This document shows, piece by piece, positions 8,580 to 17,299 of a DNA stretch of 64,000 nucleotides (positions are counted from its first letter, which is position 1; every line of letters starts with the position of its first letter). The notes below the pieces were generated by a model. The model worked only from the letters and a program-made list of their open reading frames with translations. It was not told the DNA's origin and ran no database searches. Source of the DNA: Kitasatospora sp. DSM 101779 (GTDB lineage: Bacteria; Actinomycetota; Actinomycetes; Streptomycetales; Streptomycetaceae); assembly GCF_025655475.1 (NCBI RefSeq), contig NZ_JAHTIK010000001.1:6580145-6644144 (forward strand), in the 5' to 3' direction. The translations under genes and the position numbers were made by a program.

Positions 8580-8698
8580 CGGAGCCGGACACCGTTCCGG
8601 CCCGCTGCCCCTGCCGGGTGACCGTCGGCGCGCCGCCCACCACCGCACCGTCCGCGGGGACAGGCTGGCCGCACGGGCCGGAACGGTGTCCGGCTCCG
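8580..8698. repeat. 25-bp perfect inverted repeat with 69-nt spacer
   Basis: Arms 8580-8604 and 8674-8698 are exact reverse complements (left arm begins CGGAGCCGGACACCG). The right arm ends 12 nt before the dehydratase start and abuts its ribosome binding site (GGAGG, 8701-8705 region). It could be a large RNA stem controlling translation, a double operator, or a relic of an insertion. Confidence 0.8.
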
Positions 8699-8710
8699 CA
8701 GGAGGCGACG

Positions 8711-9691
8711 ATGCACGACGGCCCGCTGTTCTTCCCGGTGACCCCGTTCGGCCCGGACGGCGAGATCGACATCGCGGTGTACGCCGAGCACCTGGAGGCC
8801 GGGATCGCGGCCGGCCCCGGCGCGCTCTTCGCTGCCTGCGGCACCGGTGAGTTCCACGCCCTGGACCCCGCCGAGCACGCCGTGCTGATCCGGACGGCGG
8901 TCCGGGTCGCCGCCGGCCGGCTGCCGGTGCACGCCGGGGCCGGCGGACCGCTGCCCACCGCCCGTGCCCTCGCGCGGTCCGCCGCCGAGGCCGGCGCGGA
9001 CGGCCTGCTGCTGATGCCGCCGTACCTCGTCCGGCCGCCACGGTCCGGCCTGGTGGCCTACACCCGCCAGGTCGCCGAGGCCGGCGGGCTGCCGCTGATC
9101 GCCTACCACCGTGACACTGCCCGGCTCGACGTCGCCACGGCCGTCGAGATCGCCCGGCTGCCGCACGTGGTCGGCATCAAGGACGGCTGTGGCGACCTCG
9201 AACTGCTGGCCCGGATGATCGCGGCCGTCGAGGAGGCGCTGCGCCCCTCCGGGAAGCAGTTCCGGTTCTTCAACGGGCTGCCCACTGCCGAGGCGACCGC
9301 ACCCGCCTACCGCGGCCTGGGCGTCCGGCAGTACTCCTCCGCCTCTTTCGCCTTCGTCCCGGAGATCGCCCTCGCCTTCCACCGCGCCCTCGCCACCGGG
9401 GACGAGGCCACCGTCCGCCGTCTGCTGTCCGCCTTCTACCTGCCCCTCGTCGAACTGCGGGCCGAAGTGCCCGGATACGCCGTCGCCCTGGTGAAGGCGG
9501 GGGTTCGGCAACGCGGCCTGGCCGTGGGCGGCGTCCGGCCCCCGCTCACCGACCCCGCGCCCGAGCACCTCGACCGGCTGCGCGCCCTCACCGAAGCCGG
9601 ACTGGCCGCCGCCCTCGCCACCCCGTCCGCCACGACCTCGCCCGCCGCCCCCACCTCCCTCACTGCGCCCGATGAGGACGCCGACCGATGA
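8711..9691 (+). CDS. 5-dehydro-4-deoxyglucarate dehydratase (DHDPS family)
   Basis: A TIM-barrel lyase of the DapA/NAL superfamily, about 326 aa. The Schiff-base lysine is in VGIKDGCGD, the catalytic Tyr is in LIAYHRD, and the early FFPVTPFGPDGEID segment is typical. It converts 5-keto-4-deoxyglucarate to 2-oxoglutarate semialdehyde with loss of water and CO2. Assignment to this branch rather than dihydrodipicolinate synthase rests on the IKDG motif and on the glucarate dehydratase whose ATG overlaps its stop. ATG 8711 follows GGAGG. The C-terminal 25 residues are Ala/Ser/Thr-rich. Confidence 0.9.
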   Translation: MHDGPLFFPVTPFGPDGEIDIAVYAEHLEAGIAAGPGALFAACGTGEFHALDPAEHAVLIRTAVRVAAGRLPVHAGAGGPLPTARALARSAAEAGADGLLLMPPYLVRPPRSGLVAYTRQVAEAGGLPLIAYHRDTARLDVATAVEIARLPHVVGIKDGCGDLELLARMIAAVEEALRPSGKQFRFFNGLPTAEATAPAYRGLGVRQYSSASFAFVPEIALAFHRALATGDEATVRRLLSAFYLPLVELRAEVPGYAVALVKAGVRQRGLAVGGVRPPLTDPAPEHLDRLRALTEAGLAAALATPSATTSPAAPTSLTAPDEDADR

Positions 9692-11040
9692 CCGCACAGC
9701 CCTCGCCCGAACCGGCGGACCGGGCGCACCCGGTGGCCCCGGCGGACCGGGCGGTCCCGACGGACCGGGCGGGCCTGCCCGAGCTGCGGATCACCACGGT
9801 CACCGTCACCCCGGTCGCCTTCCGCGAGCCTCCGCTGCTCAACGCGGTGGGCGTGCACGAGCCGTACGCCCTGCGGGCGGTCGTGGAGGTCGCCACCGAC
9901 CAGGGGCTGACCGGCCTCGGCGAGACCACGGCCGACGAAGGCCACCTGGAGCGGCTGCGCACCGCCGCCGGGGCGGTGACCGGCCTGCCGGTGCACGCCC
10001 TCAGTCGGATGCGCGCCCGGGTCGCCGCAGCGCTCGGCGGCCGGACGGGTTCCGACCTGCACGGCCTGACCGGGCCGATCACCGCGGCCTCCACGGTGGA
10101 CCGGGTCTTCTCCCCGCTGGAGGTCGCCTGCCTCGACGTCCAGGGCCGCGCCGCCGGACGGCCCGTCAGCGATCTGCTGGGCGGCCGGGTCCGAGACGAG
10201 GTCCCGTACAGCGCCTACCTCTTCCACAAGTGGGCCGGTCACCCCGGCGGGCCGCCGGACGACTGGGGCGAAGCAGTGGACACGGCCGGCATCCTCGCTC
10301 AGGCCCGCCGCATGGTCGACGCGTACGGCTTCACCGCACTGAAGCTCAAGGGCGGGGTCCGCCCGCCGCAGGAGGAGGCCGACACCGTCCTCGCCCTGCA
10401 CGAGGCCTTCCCCGGACTGCCGCTGCGGCTGGACCCGAACGCCGCCTGGACGCCGGAGACCGCGCTCGCCACCGCCCGTCGGCTGGAGGGCGTCCTCGAG
10501 TACCTGGAGGACCCGACCCCGGGCCTGGACGGCATGGCGCGGGTGGCCGCGGGGACGGCGATCCCGCTCGCCACCAACATGTGCGTCACCGCCTTCGAGC
10601 ACCTGCCGCCGGCCGTCGCCCGGCGGTCGGTGCGGATCGTTCTCGCCGACCACCACTACTGGGGCGGCCTGCACCGCTCCCGGCTGCTCGCCGGGATCTG
10701 CGACACCTTCGGCCTCGGGCTGTCCATGCACTCCAACGCGCACCTCGGCATCAGCCTCGCCGCGATGACCCATCTGGCCGCCGCCTCTCCCGAACTCACC
10801 CACGCCTGCGACACCCACTGGCCCTGGCGGACCGAGGACGTGATCGAGCCCGGCGTGCTGGCCCTCGCCGACGGCGCCGTCCGGGTGCCCACCGGCCCGG
10901 GCCTCGGCGTCGAGCTCGACCGCGACGCCCTGGCCCGGCTGCACGAGCAGTACCTCGCCTGCGGCCTGCGCACCCGCGACGACACCGGCTACCTGCGCCG
11001 GACCGACCCCTCGTACCGGCGGCGCACCCCGCGCTGGTGA
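9688..11040 (+). CDS. gudD: Glucarate dehydratase (enolase superfamily)
   Basis: A 450-aa enzyme that dehydrates D-glucarate to 5-keto-4-deoxyglucarate, the substrate of the preceding gene's enzyme. Visible active-site elements are KxK (LKLKGG), metal ligands in LRLDPNA, EYLEDP and ATNMC, plus LADHHYWGG and HSNAHLG for the Asp/His dyad. The first 30 residues are a low-complexity extension encoded by repeats of CGGACCGGGCG (ADRA pattern), unlike other members. No semialdehyde dehydrogenase or sugar-acid transporter is adjacent, so the pathway is completed elsewhere. ATGA overlap with the upstream gene. Confidence 0.92.
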   Translation: MTAQPSPEPADRAHPVAPADRAVPTDRAGLPELRITTVTVTPVAFREPPLLNAVGVHEPYALRAVVEVATDQGLTGLGETTADEGHLERLRTAAGAVTGLPVHALSRMRARVAAALGGRTGSDLHGLTGPITAASTVDRVFSPLEVACLDVQGRAAGRPVSDLLGGRVRDEVPYSAYLFHKWAGHPGGPPDDWGEAVDTAGILAQARRMVDAYGFTALKLKGGVRPPQEEADTVLALHEAFPGLPLRLDPNAAWTPETALATARRLEGVLEYLEDPTPGLDGMARVAAGTAIPLATNMCVTAFEHLPPAVARRSVRIVLADHHYWGGLHRSRLLAGICDTFGLGLSMHSNAHLGISLAAMTHLAAASPELTHACDTHWPWRTEDVIEPGVLALADGAVRVPTGPGLGVELDRDALARLHEQYLACGLRTRDDTGYLRRTDPSYRRRTPRW

Positions 11041-11116
11041 CGGCCCCGGCTACCCCCATGTTCAGGCAAGGAGCCATGGCTCGGCGGGACCCTGCACGAG
11101 TCGACCGCGGGCCGAC

Positions 11117-11911
11117 TCAGGCGAGGACGACCTCGTCGATCAGCTCGCGGGCCGTCTCCACCGCCTCGGCCGGCAGCCCGGCGTCCGTCACCCAGGTGTC
11201 GATCTCGGACAGCTCCGCGAACGTGGACAGGCCGACCGTTCCCCACTTGGTGTGGTCGGCCACCAGCACCGTCCGCCGGGCCGAGGCGACCAGGGTCCGG
11301 TTGGTCTCCGCCTCCGCCAGGTTGGGCGTGGACAGCCCTGCCTCCGGCGAGACCCCGTGGGTGCCGAGGAACAGCAGGTCGAAGCGGAGCGAGCGGATCG
11401 CCCGGTCCGCCACCGGGCCGACCAGTGCGTCCGAGGGCGTCCGCACCCCGCCGGTCAGCACCACCGTCGCGGCCGGGCCGCCGGCCCGGTGCGCCTGCTC
11501 GAACACCTCCGACACCGGGACGGAGTTGGTCACCACCGTCAGCCGCTCGATCCCGGTCAGCTCACGGGCCAGCGCGTAGGTGGTGGTGCCGCCGGAGAGG
11601 GCGATCGCCGCGCCGGGGGAGACCAGCCGGGCCGCCGCCCGGGCGATCTGCTCCTTGGCGGACAGCTCCAGCGCGGACTTCGCAGCGAAGCCCGGTTCGT
11701 GGGTGCGGGCCGGGCCGGCCGGCACCGCCCCGCCGTGCACCTTCTCCACCGCGCCCGCGCGGGCCAGCGCGTCCAGGTCCCGACGGATCGTCATGTCGGA
11801 GACGTTCAACTGGCGGGTGAGCTCGTTGACCCGGACACCGCCGCGCCGCCGCACCTCGTCCAGGATCAGCGCCCGGCGCTGTTCGGCGAGCATCTGGGCG
11901 TTGTCGGTCAC
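11117..11911 (-). CDS. DeoR-family transcriptional regulator
   Basis: A 264-aa regulator: N-terminal winged helix (LILDEVRRRGGVRVNELTRQ and SDMTIRRDLDAL, about 10-60) and a C-terminal DeoR sensor domain with LSGGTTTYALAREL and FLGTHGVSPEAGL. These sense phosphosugar-like effectors. It converges on the glucarate operon, its likely target. GTG 11911 is preceded by GGAGGAGGACC on the minus strand, and its upstream region is the 17-bp tandem repeat array. Confidence 0.93.
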   Translation of the reverse strand: MTDNAQMLAEQRRALILDEVRRRGGVRVNELTRQLNVSDMTIRRDLDALARAGAVEKVHGGAVPAGPARTHEPGFAAKSALELSAKEQIARAAARLVSPGAAIALSGGTTTYALARELTGIERLTVVTNSVPVSEVFEQAHRAGGPAATVVLTGGVRTPSDALVGPVADRAIRSLRFDLLFLGTHGVSPEAGLSTPNLAEAETNRTLVASARRTVLVADHTKWGTVGLSTFAELSEIDTWVTDAGLPAEAVETARELIDEVVLA

Positions 11912-11973
11912 GGGTCCTCCTCCGGTCGGCTCCGGCCCATCCTCGCACGCGGCCCGGCCGCCGAAGTCCCCGA

Positions 11974-12048
11974 GAACGCCGTGACTCCGGGAACGCCGTG
12001 ACTCCGGGAACGCCGTGACTCCGGGAACACCGTGACTCCGGGAACGCC
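11974..12048. repeat. 17-bp tandem repeat upstream of the DeoR gene
   Basis: Four consecutive 17-bp units (GAACGCCGTGACTCCGG; the fourth differs by one base) at 11974, 11991, 12008 and 12025, plus a 7-bp partial. They lie between the DeoR start and the stop of the beta-helix/AAA gene. The 17-bp unit length equals that of the 8406 array but the sequence is unrelated. Confidence 0.9.
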
Positions 12049-12066
12049 CGCGGCCGCCCGGCCCGG

Positions 12067-14535
12067 TCAGAGCGGCAGGTCCGCCGGGACGAGCAGCTGC
12101 AGCTCCTCGGTGGACGGGTCGGCGAGCTGGGCGACCCGCACGGCGTGGCGTTCCACCATCGTCTCGAACACCTGCCGGGCCGTCCGGCCGTTGCCGAAGC
12201 CGGGCCCGCGTTCCAGGCCGGCGAAGTGCTCCTGCAGCGCCTTCTCGGTCGCCTCGGCGAGCGCGTACTCGTGCTCGGCGCACTGGGCGCGGGCGATCTC
12301 CAGCAGTTCCTCGGCGCTGTAGTCGGGGAAGGTGACCGTCCGGGAGAACCGCGAGGACAGGCCGGGGTTGGCGGCGAGGAAGCGTTCCATCTCGGCGGTG
12401 TAGCCGGCGACGATCACCACCACCTCGTCCCGGTGGTCCTCCATCAGCTTCACCAGGGTGTCGATCGCCTCCCGGCCGAAGTCCCGTCCGCCGTCCTCCG
12501 GGGCCAGGGCGTACGCCTCGTCGATGAAGAGCACCCCGCCGCGGGCCCGGTCGAAGGCGGCGGCGGTGCGGATCGCGGTGGAACCGATGTGCTCGCCGAC
12601 CAGGTCGACCCGGGCCACCTCGACCAGGTGTCCGCGCTGCAGCACCCCGAGCGAGGCCAGGATCTCGCCGTACAGCCGGGCGACCGTGGTCTTGCCGGTG
12701 CCGGGGGCGCCCGTGAAGACCAGGTGCCGGCGGAGCGAGGGCGCCTTCAGCCCGGCCTGGCGGCGGCGCCGGCCGACGGTGATCAGGTCGATCAGGGTGC
12801 GCACCTCCTGCTTGACAGTGGCCAGGCCGACCAGGGCGTCCAGCTCGGCGAGCGCCTCGTCGGCGGGGCGGCAGTCGGGGATCGGCGCGATCGCGCCCGC
12901 GGTTGCGTTGGCGGGCCCGGCGCTGGTCAGCCGGGCGGTCGCGGGCAGCAGGGCGGGTCCTGCCGCGGGTGCGAGCAGGGGCGGGTACGGCGGCGCGGAG
13001 GCGAGTGCCGGGGCCGGGGGCAGCGCGGTGCGCGGCACCGGCAGTGCGGGCGGCGGCGGGGGCACGTCGTCCGAGACGCAGCCCTCGGTGACCGGGCCCG
13101 CCTCGGAGAACTCGAAGCCGGCCCGGCCGTTCTGCTCGGTTCGGCAGCGGGTCAGCACGGTGCGACAGCCGTCGATGACGTGGAAGCCGAAGCCGCGGCC
13201 GTGCGAGACCCGGCAGTCCTCGAAGGTGCCGCGGCCCTGGGCCGAGACGTACACCCCGGCGTCGCCCGCGCCGCGTACGGTGCACTCGCGCAGCACCGGG
13301 TCGGCGCCCTTGGCGACGATCACGCCGGTGGCGACGTCGGCGATCTCGCAGCCGGTGAGCAGTCCGCCGCTGCCGTGGTCGCGGAACCAGAGACCGGTGC
13401 CGGCCTCCTGGATCCGGCAGTCCGTCAGGTCGGCGGTCGCACCGCCGCTGACCGAGACGGCGGAGGAGCGGATCCGGCTGAACGAGCAGTCGGCGGCGCT
13501 CGCCCGGGAGTCGCGGTCCAGCACGAACAGGGCGTCGGGGAGGTCGTGCAGCGTGCAGTCGGCGAGGGCGAGGCGGGCGCCGTCGCTGACCCAGAGCGCC
13601 GGGTAGTCGCCGTCGGCGGAGTGGATCTCGCTGCCCTCGGCCTCGACCTCGGTGCCGGCGTCCCAGACGGAGAGCGCGCCCCGGCCGAAGGTGTGCAGGG
13701 TGCAGCGTTCCAACCGCAGCCGGGCCCGGCCGCGCAGGTCGGCGGCGTTCTCCGGCAGGTCGTGGATGCGGCAGCCGGCCAGCAGCAGTTCGGCCTCGGT
13801 GTCCAGGGTGAGGCCGTTCCCGGTGACCCGGTGCACGGTGCAGTCGGTGAGCCGGCCGACCGCGCCGTCCTCGGCCTGCACGCCGCTGCCGCGGATCTCG
13901 TAGATCTCGCAGCCGGTCAGCTCGGCGCCGCTGCCGGAGCCGGTGAGCAGCAGTCCGGCGCCGCCGGTGTGGTGGACCCGGCAGCGGTCCAGCACGGCGG
14001 CGGCGCCGCCGAGCACAGCGATGCCGGCCTGGCCCGCCGTGGAGACCTCGCACTCCTGGAGGCCGGCCCGGGCACCGGGGCGCAGCCGCACCCCGAGGCC
14101 GGCCGGGTTGGCGACGGTGCAGGAGCGGAGCACGGCGGAGGCGCCGTCGCCGAGTTCCACGCCGGCGGAGGCCTGGGTGTCGATCCGGCAGCCGGTGAGC
14201 CGGGCGCCGTCCGCGGTGACCAGGACGGCGGGCAGCGAGCGGTCCGAGCCCTCGACGATCAGGTCCTGCACGGTCGCGGCGGCGGTGACGGTCAGCGGCA
14301 CCCCGGCGGGCGGGCTGATCCGGACGCTGCCGGGGCCGTCGGCGGCCAGCACGGTGACCGGTTTGTCGAGCAGCACCGCCTCGCGGAAGACGCCCGGCCG
14401 TACGGCCACGGTGTCGCCCGGTTCGGCGGCCGCCAGGGCCTCCTGGAGCGTGTCGTACTCGCCGGCGCGGCGCCGCCAGCGGGACCCGCTGTCCTGCGTG
14501 ACCCGGACCCTCTGCTCTGCCATGCGGTCTGTCAT
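12067..14535 (-). CDS. Parallel beta-helix / CbxX-CfxQ AAA+ ATPase fusion protein
   Basis: An 822-aa protein. Residues about 25-480 are short repeats rich in patterns such as LTGCRI, LRSCTV, LERCTL and LADCTL, the signature of a right-handed parallel beta-helix. A Pro/Ala-rich linker (about 490-540) follows. Residues about 545-822 form an AAA+ domain of the CbxX/CfxQ/SpoVK type (Walker A GAPGTGKT near 611, Walker B GGVLFIDEAYAL near 668, arginine LSSRFSRTV). This AAA class includes the EccA proteins of type VII secretion. The function of the fusion is not known to me. ATG 14535 follows GAAGGTGGGG. Confidence 0.88.
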   Translation of the reverse strand: MTDRMAEQRVRVTQDSGSRWRRRAGEYDTLQEALAAAEPGDTVAVRPGVFREAVLLDKPVTVLAADGPGSVRISPPAGVPLTVTAAATVQDLIVEGSDRSLPAVLVTADGARLTGCRIDTQASAGVELGDGASAVLRSCTVANPAGLGVRLRPGARAGLQECEVSTAGQAGIAVLGGAAAVLDRCRVHHTGGAGLLLTGSGSGAELTGCEIYEIRGSGVQAEDGAVGRLTDCTVHRVTGNGLTLDTEAELLLAGCRIHDLPENAADLRGRARLRLERCTLHTFGRGALSVWDAGTEVEAEGSEIHSADGDYPALWVSDGARLALADCTLHDLPDALFVLDRDSRASAADCSFSRIRSSAVSVSGGATADLTDCRIQEAGTGLWFRDHGSGGLLTGCEIADVATGVIVAKGADPVLRECTVRGAGDAGVYVSAQGRGTFEDCRVSHGRGFGFHVIDGCRTVLTRCRTEQNGRAGFEFSEAGPVTEGCVSDDVPPPPPALPVPRTALPPAPALASAPPYPPLLAPAAGPALLPATARLTSAGPANATAGAIAPIPDCRPADEALAELDALVGLATVKQEVRTLIDLITVGRRRRQAGLKAPSLRRHLVFTGAPGTGKTTVARLYGEILASLGVLQRGHLVEVARVDLVGEHIGSTAIRTAAAFDRARGGVLFIDEAYALAPEDGGRDFGREAIDTLVKLMEDHRDEVVVIVAGYTAEMERFLAANPGLSSRFSRTVTFPDYSAEELLEIARAQCAEHEYALAEATEKALQEHFAGLERGPGFGNGRTARQVFETMVERHAVRVAQLADPSTEELQLLVPADLPL

Positions 14536-14645
14536 CCCCACCTTCGTCGAAGCCCTGCGATGGTCGGCCGCCCGCGGGGGTGCCCCCGGCCGCGGTACCG
14601 GGGCCGTTCGCGCACTACAACGAGTGGGCGACGGCGCGGTGCCGG

Positions 14646-15539
14646 TCAGCGCCGGGCGTCCGGCTGCGGTCGCGGGCCCTCCTCCAGGACGGTGACCTCG
14701 TCGCCGACCCGCAGGGTGCCCAGCAGGCTGCCGGTGACACCCTCGGGACGCTCCGGGACGAGGTTCTGGCCGAAGACCAGCTTCTTGCCGAAGCGGCGGT
14801 GCCGGCCGAGCGCGAGCAGCGGCTCGGGGCCGCGGCGCTCGCCGCTCTCCTGGTCGGTGGTGGTCACCACGCACCGGCCGCAGGGCTTGGCGACCCGGAA
14901 GACCACCTCGCCGACCCGGATCCGCCGCCAGCCGTCCTCGGCCCACGGCTCGGGGCCGGAGACGACCAGGTTGGGGCGGAAGCGCTCCATCGGCAGCGGC
15001 TCGGCCCGCCGGTCGCCCGCGGGGTGGTCGGCGGCGAGGTGCTCGTTGAGCGCGGCGAGCGAGGCGGTGGTGGCGAGGAGCAGCGGGAATCCGTCGGCCA
15101 TGCTGGTGGTCTCGCCGGGCCGGCTGTACTCCGGGTCGATCCGCCGGCTGCCGGCCGGGTCGTCGAGGTGCAGCAGCCGGACGTCGCCGAGCCGGTCGGC
15201 GAACCAGATCTGCGCCTCCTTCTCGGCCTCCACGGCGGGGAAGAAGGTGCCGAAGACGTCGGCCTGCGCGGCCGGGTCGCCGGCGGCGGTGCTCGGTGCC
15301 GGGACGCGGATGCTCGCACCGGCGGGGTCGGTGACGGTCAGCGAACCGTCGGGGTGCGGGTGGGTGCGGTACTGGCCGATCGAGGGCTCGTCGCGCTGGG
15401 TGACGGCCCGGCCCGCGGGGTTGGCGAGCATCCAGCGGCGGTCGCCGGCGAGGCCCCACGGCTCCACCCCGGCACTGTCCGGGCTCAGCCGGTAGGTCGA
15501 CTTGACGGGATAGACGTGGAGGGCGGTCAGCTGCGGCAT
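14646..15539 (-). CDS. MOSC domain-containing protein
   Basis: A 297-aa protein with a MOSC N-terminal beta-barrel (LTALHVYPVKSTYRLS, GLAGDRRWML) and a C-terminal MOSC domain with the conserved cysteine in KPCGRCVVTTTD and FGQNLVP. The family (mARC-like) binds molybdenum cofactor and carries out N-hydroxyl reductions; here the domain alone is present without fused ferredoxin. A CAGGAT hexamer 6 nt before the ATG suggests leaderless transcription. Confidence 0.92.
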   Translation of the reverse strand: MPQLTALHVYPVKSTYRLSPDSAGVEPWGLAGDRRWMLANPAGRAVTQRDEPSIGQYRTHPHPDGSLTVTDPAGASIRVPAPSTAAGDPAAQADVFGTFFPAVEAEKEAQIWFADRLGDVRLLHLDDPAGSRRIDPEYSRPGETTSMADGFPLLLATTASLAALNEHLAADHPAGDRRAEPLPMERFRPNLVVSGPEPWAEDGWRRIRVGEVVFRVAKPCGRCVVTTTDQESGERRGPEPLLALGRHRRFGKKLVFGQNLVPERPEGVTGSLLGTLRVGDEVTVLEEGPRPQPDARR

Positions 15540-15702
15540 GCCCCCATCCTGCCAGTCGGCGGCGGTGCTCCGGCGCCGCGGCCGGGAATGTGCGGAGGCC
15601 GCCCGGTCCGCCTGGTACGGCGGGCCGGACGGCCCCGGAGAGGAAGACCTCGTGCCCTTGCTCCGCCCGGCGCCCTCGTTCGCCGGGGTGGTGCGGCTTC
15701 GG

Positions 15703-16332
15703 TCAGCCGGCCTGCGGGTAGTACGCGGGGCCGGGGTACTGCTGCTGGACGGGGCGGACCGGGGCGACCGGCGCGGCCGGGCGCAGCTGGTTGCCGCCGA
15801 AGCTCTGATCGGCGTAACCCTGCTGCGGGGCCTGGCCGAAGCCCTGCGCACCGAACTGCTGGCCGGTCATGCCCGTGGGCGCCGACGCGAAGCCGTTCTG
15901 GCCGCCGAAGCTCTGTCCGGTCTGGTACCCGACCTGGGGGGCGGGGGCGACCGGCGCCTGCGGGCGCTGCTGGGGGAGGTACGGCTGCGGGCTGCCGTAC
16001 CCGGGGACGGCCGGCTGCGGGGCCGCCGCGTACATCGACGGCGCGGTCTGCGCCGGGATGTACGAGGTGGCGGGGCCGCTGCTGGGGCCGGGGCCAAGGG
16101 CGAGGCGGGCCGGCGGGAGCGCGGGCAGGCCACTGGACGGGCTGTCGAAGCCGGTGCCGTAGCTGCTGCCGTAGCTCGAGCCGTAGGTGGCCGGGGGCAG
16201 GGCCGCCGGCACGTTGATGGGCGCGATCTGCGGGACGCCGCGTTCTGCGACAAGGCTGTCGTAGATGGGCGTGCCGGAGGAAAAGGACGGAGAGGGGTAG
16301 CCGACTCCGTCGTAGGAGCGGGGCGAGGTCAT
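15703..16332 (-). CDS. Disordered Pro/Gln/Tyr-rich protein (DUF6643-like)
   Basis: A 209-aa protein with no enzymatic motif. The first 40 residues (PIYDSLVAERGVPQIAPI) look conserved. The remainder is low complexity with YGSSYGSSYGTG and repeated QxFGxQ segments (GQSFGGQNGF, GQQFGAQGFG, DQSFGGNQ). It resembles a Streptomyces-specific family I recall as DUF6643; that name is from memory. TACGGT lies 7 nt before the ATG, suggesting a leaderless mRNA. Confidence 0.8.
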   Translation of the reverse strand: MTSPRSYDGVGYPSPSFSSGTPIYDSLVAERGVPQIAPINVPAALPPATYGSSYGSSYGTGFDSPSSGLPALPPARLALGPGPSSGPATSYIPAQTAPSMYAAAPQPAVPGYGSPQPYLPQQRPQAPVAPAPQVGYQTGQSFGGQNGFASAPTGMTGQQFGAQGFGQAPQQGYADQSFGGNQLRPAAPVAPVRPVQQQYPGPAYYPQAG

Positions 16333-16440
16333 GGGGCATACCGTAAGCCCACAACGTGCCTGCTGAGGAGAGTGGAACGGATGGGATTTCGACCGTTCAC
16401 ACAGTCTTCGCTCGATCGAAACGCTCGAAAGTGTTCAAAT

Positions 16441-16455
16441 CCGACATATTGTCGG
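16441..16455. promoter_or_regulatory. Palindrome CCGACATATTGTCGG in an AT-rich gap
   Basis: A 15-bp palindrome (6-bp arms, TAT centre) between two TTGAAC-like hexamers on the minus strand, in the 293-bp gap between mscL and the disordered protein gene. The gap is otherwise empty. A repressor site or promoter element is plausible. Confidence 0.4.
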
Positions 16456-16625
16456 CCAGTTCAAGCCATCCGACCCTCCTGACCGCCGGTCGAACGCCGG
16501 GCGAACCGCCGGCATCGACTCGTCGGACCCTCCGCCGCCCGAACCGGAGGGCGTGCGGTGCGGACCGCGCGCCGGTGGGTCCGACCGCCGGGCGACGGGA
16601 CCGGACCCGCCGGCGAAACCGCACG

Positions 16626-17069
16626 TCAGCCGATGTGCACACTCTGCGCCGGGAAGCCGGGACGCCCCGCCAGCTCCGTCGTGCAGTGCGCACAGCGGAC
16701 GGCCGCGACCGGCACGGTGCTCAGGCAGTCCGGGCAGTCGGCCTTCGCCACCGGCACGTCCTTCCGCGGTTCGAAGCGGGCCTGCAGCCGCCCGACCGGC
16801 ACCACCACGGCGAAGTAGATGACCGCGGCGATCAGCACGAAGCTGATCAGCGCGTTGAGGAACGCCCCGTACGGGAACACGGTGCCCGCGACGGTGAAGG
16901 CCTCCTTGCTGTAGTCGCCGACCGCGCCGCTGGCGATGCCGATCAGCGGGGTCAGGAACGCCGTCACGAACCCCGTCACCACGGCCGTGAAGGCCGCGCC
17001 GATGACGATGCCGACCGCCAGGTCGACGACGTTGCCGCGCAGCAGGAAGCTGCGGAATCCCTTGAACAC
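16626..17069 (-). CDS. mscL: Large-conductance mechanosensitive channel
   Basis: A 147-aa channel that opens under membrane tension to release solutes after osmotic downshock. The N-terminal amphipathic helix and first membrane segment (GFRSFLLRGNVVDLAVGIVI) are textbook MscL, the second segment is ALISFVLIAAVIYFAVVV. The cytoplasmic tail carries a zinc-ribbon-like pair (CPDC and CAHC, 17 residues apart), a variation seen in actinobacteria. GTG 17069 follows GAGGAGT. Confidence 0.96.
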   Translation of the reverse strand: MFKGFRSFLLRGNVVDLAVGIVIGAAFTAVVTGFVTAFLTPLIGIASGAVGDYSKEAFTVAGTVFPYGAFLNALISFVLIAAVIYFAVVVPVGRLQARFEPRKDVPVAKADCPDCLSTVPVAAVRCAHCTTELAGRPGFPAQSVHIG

Positions 17070-17299
17070 CGGGTGACTCCTCGAAATGCGTCAGGCCGCG
17101 CCGGCCCGGCCCGGCCGGGCCCCTCGGGCCCCGCCGGCCATCCTGCCGAGGCCGGGACGGCGCGGTCCAACCGCCGTCACCCGTTCCGCCCAGTCGTCGT
17201 ACCGGGTTGGGCCCGGGCTGGGCCCCGCCGCACCCTCGGACCGGCCCGCGGACGGGCCCGCAGGCCCGCCCGCGACGCGCCGGGACGGCCGGCGATCCG

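Noticed and set aside
9715..9780. Separate repeat locus at the start of gudD
   Set aside because: The CGGACCGGGCG repeats are in-frame codons for an ADRA-type N-terminal extension, so treated as part of the gene.
11117..14053. A 978-codon minus-strand frame joining the DeoR gene to upstream sequence
   Set aside because: Beyond GTG 11911 it translates the 17-bp tandem repeat and the shadow of the beta-helix/AAA gene.
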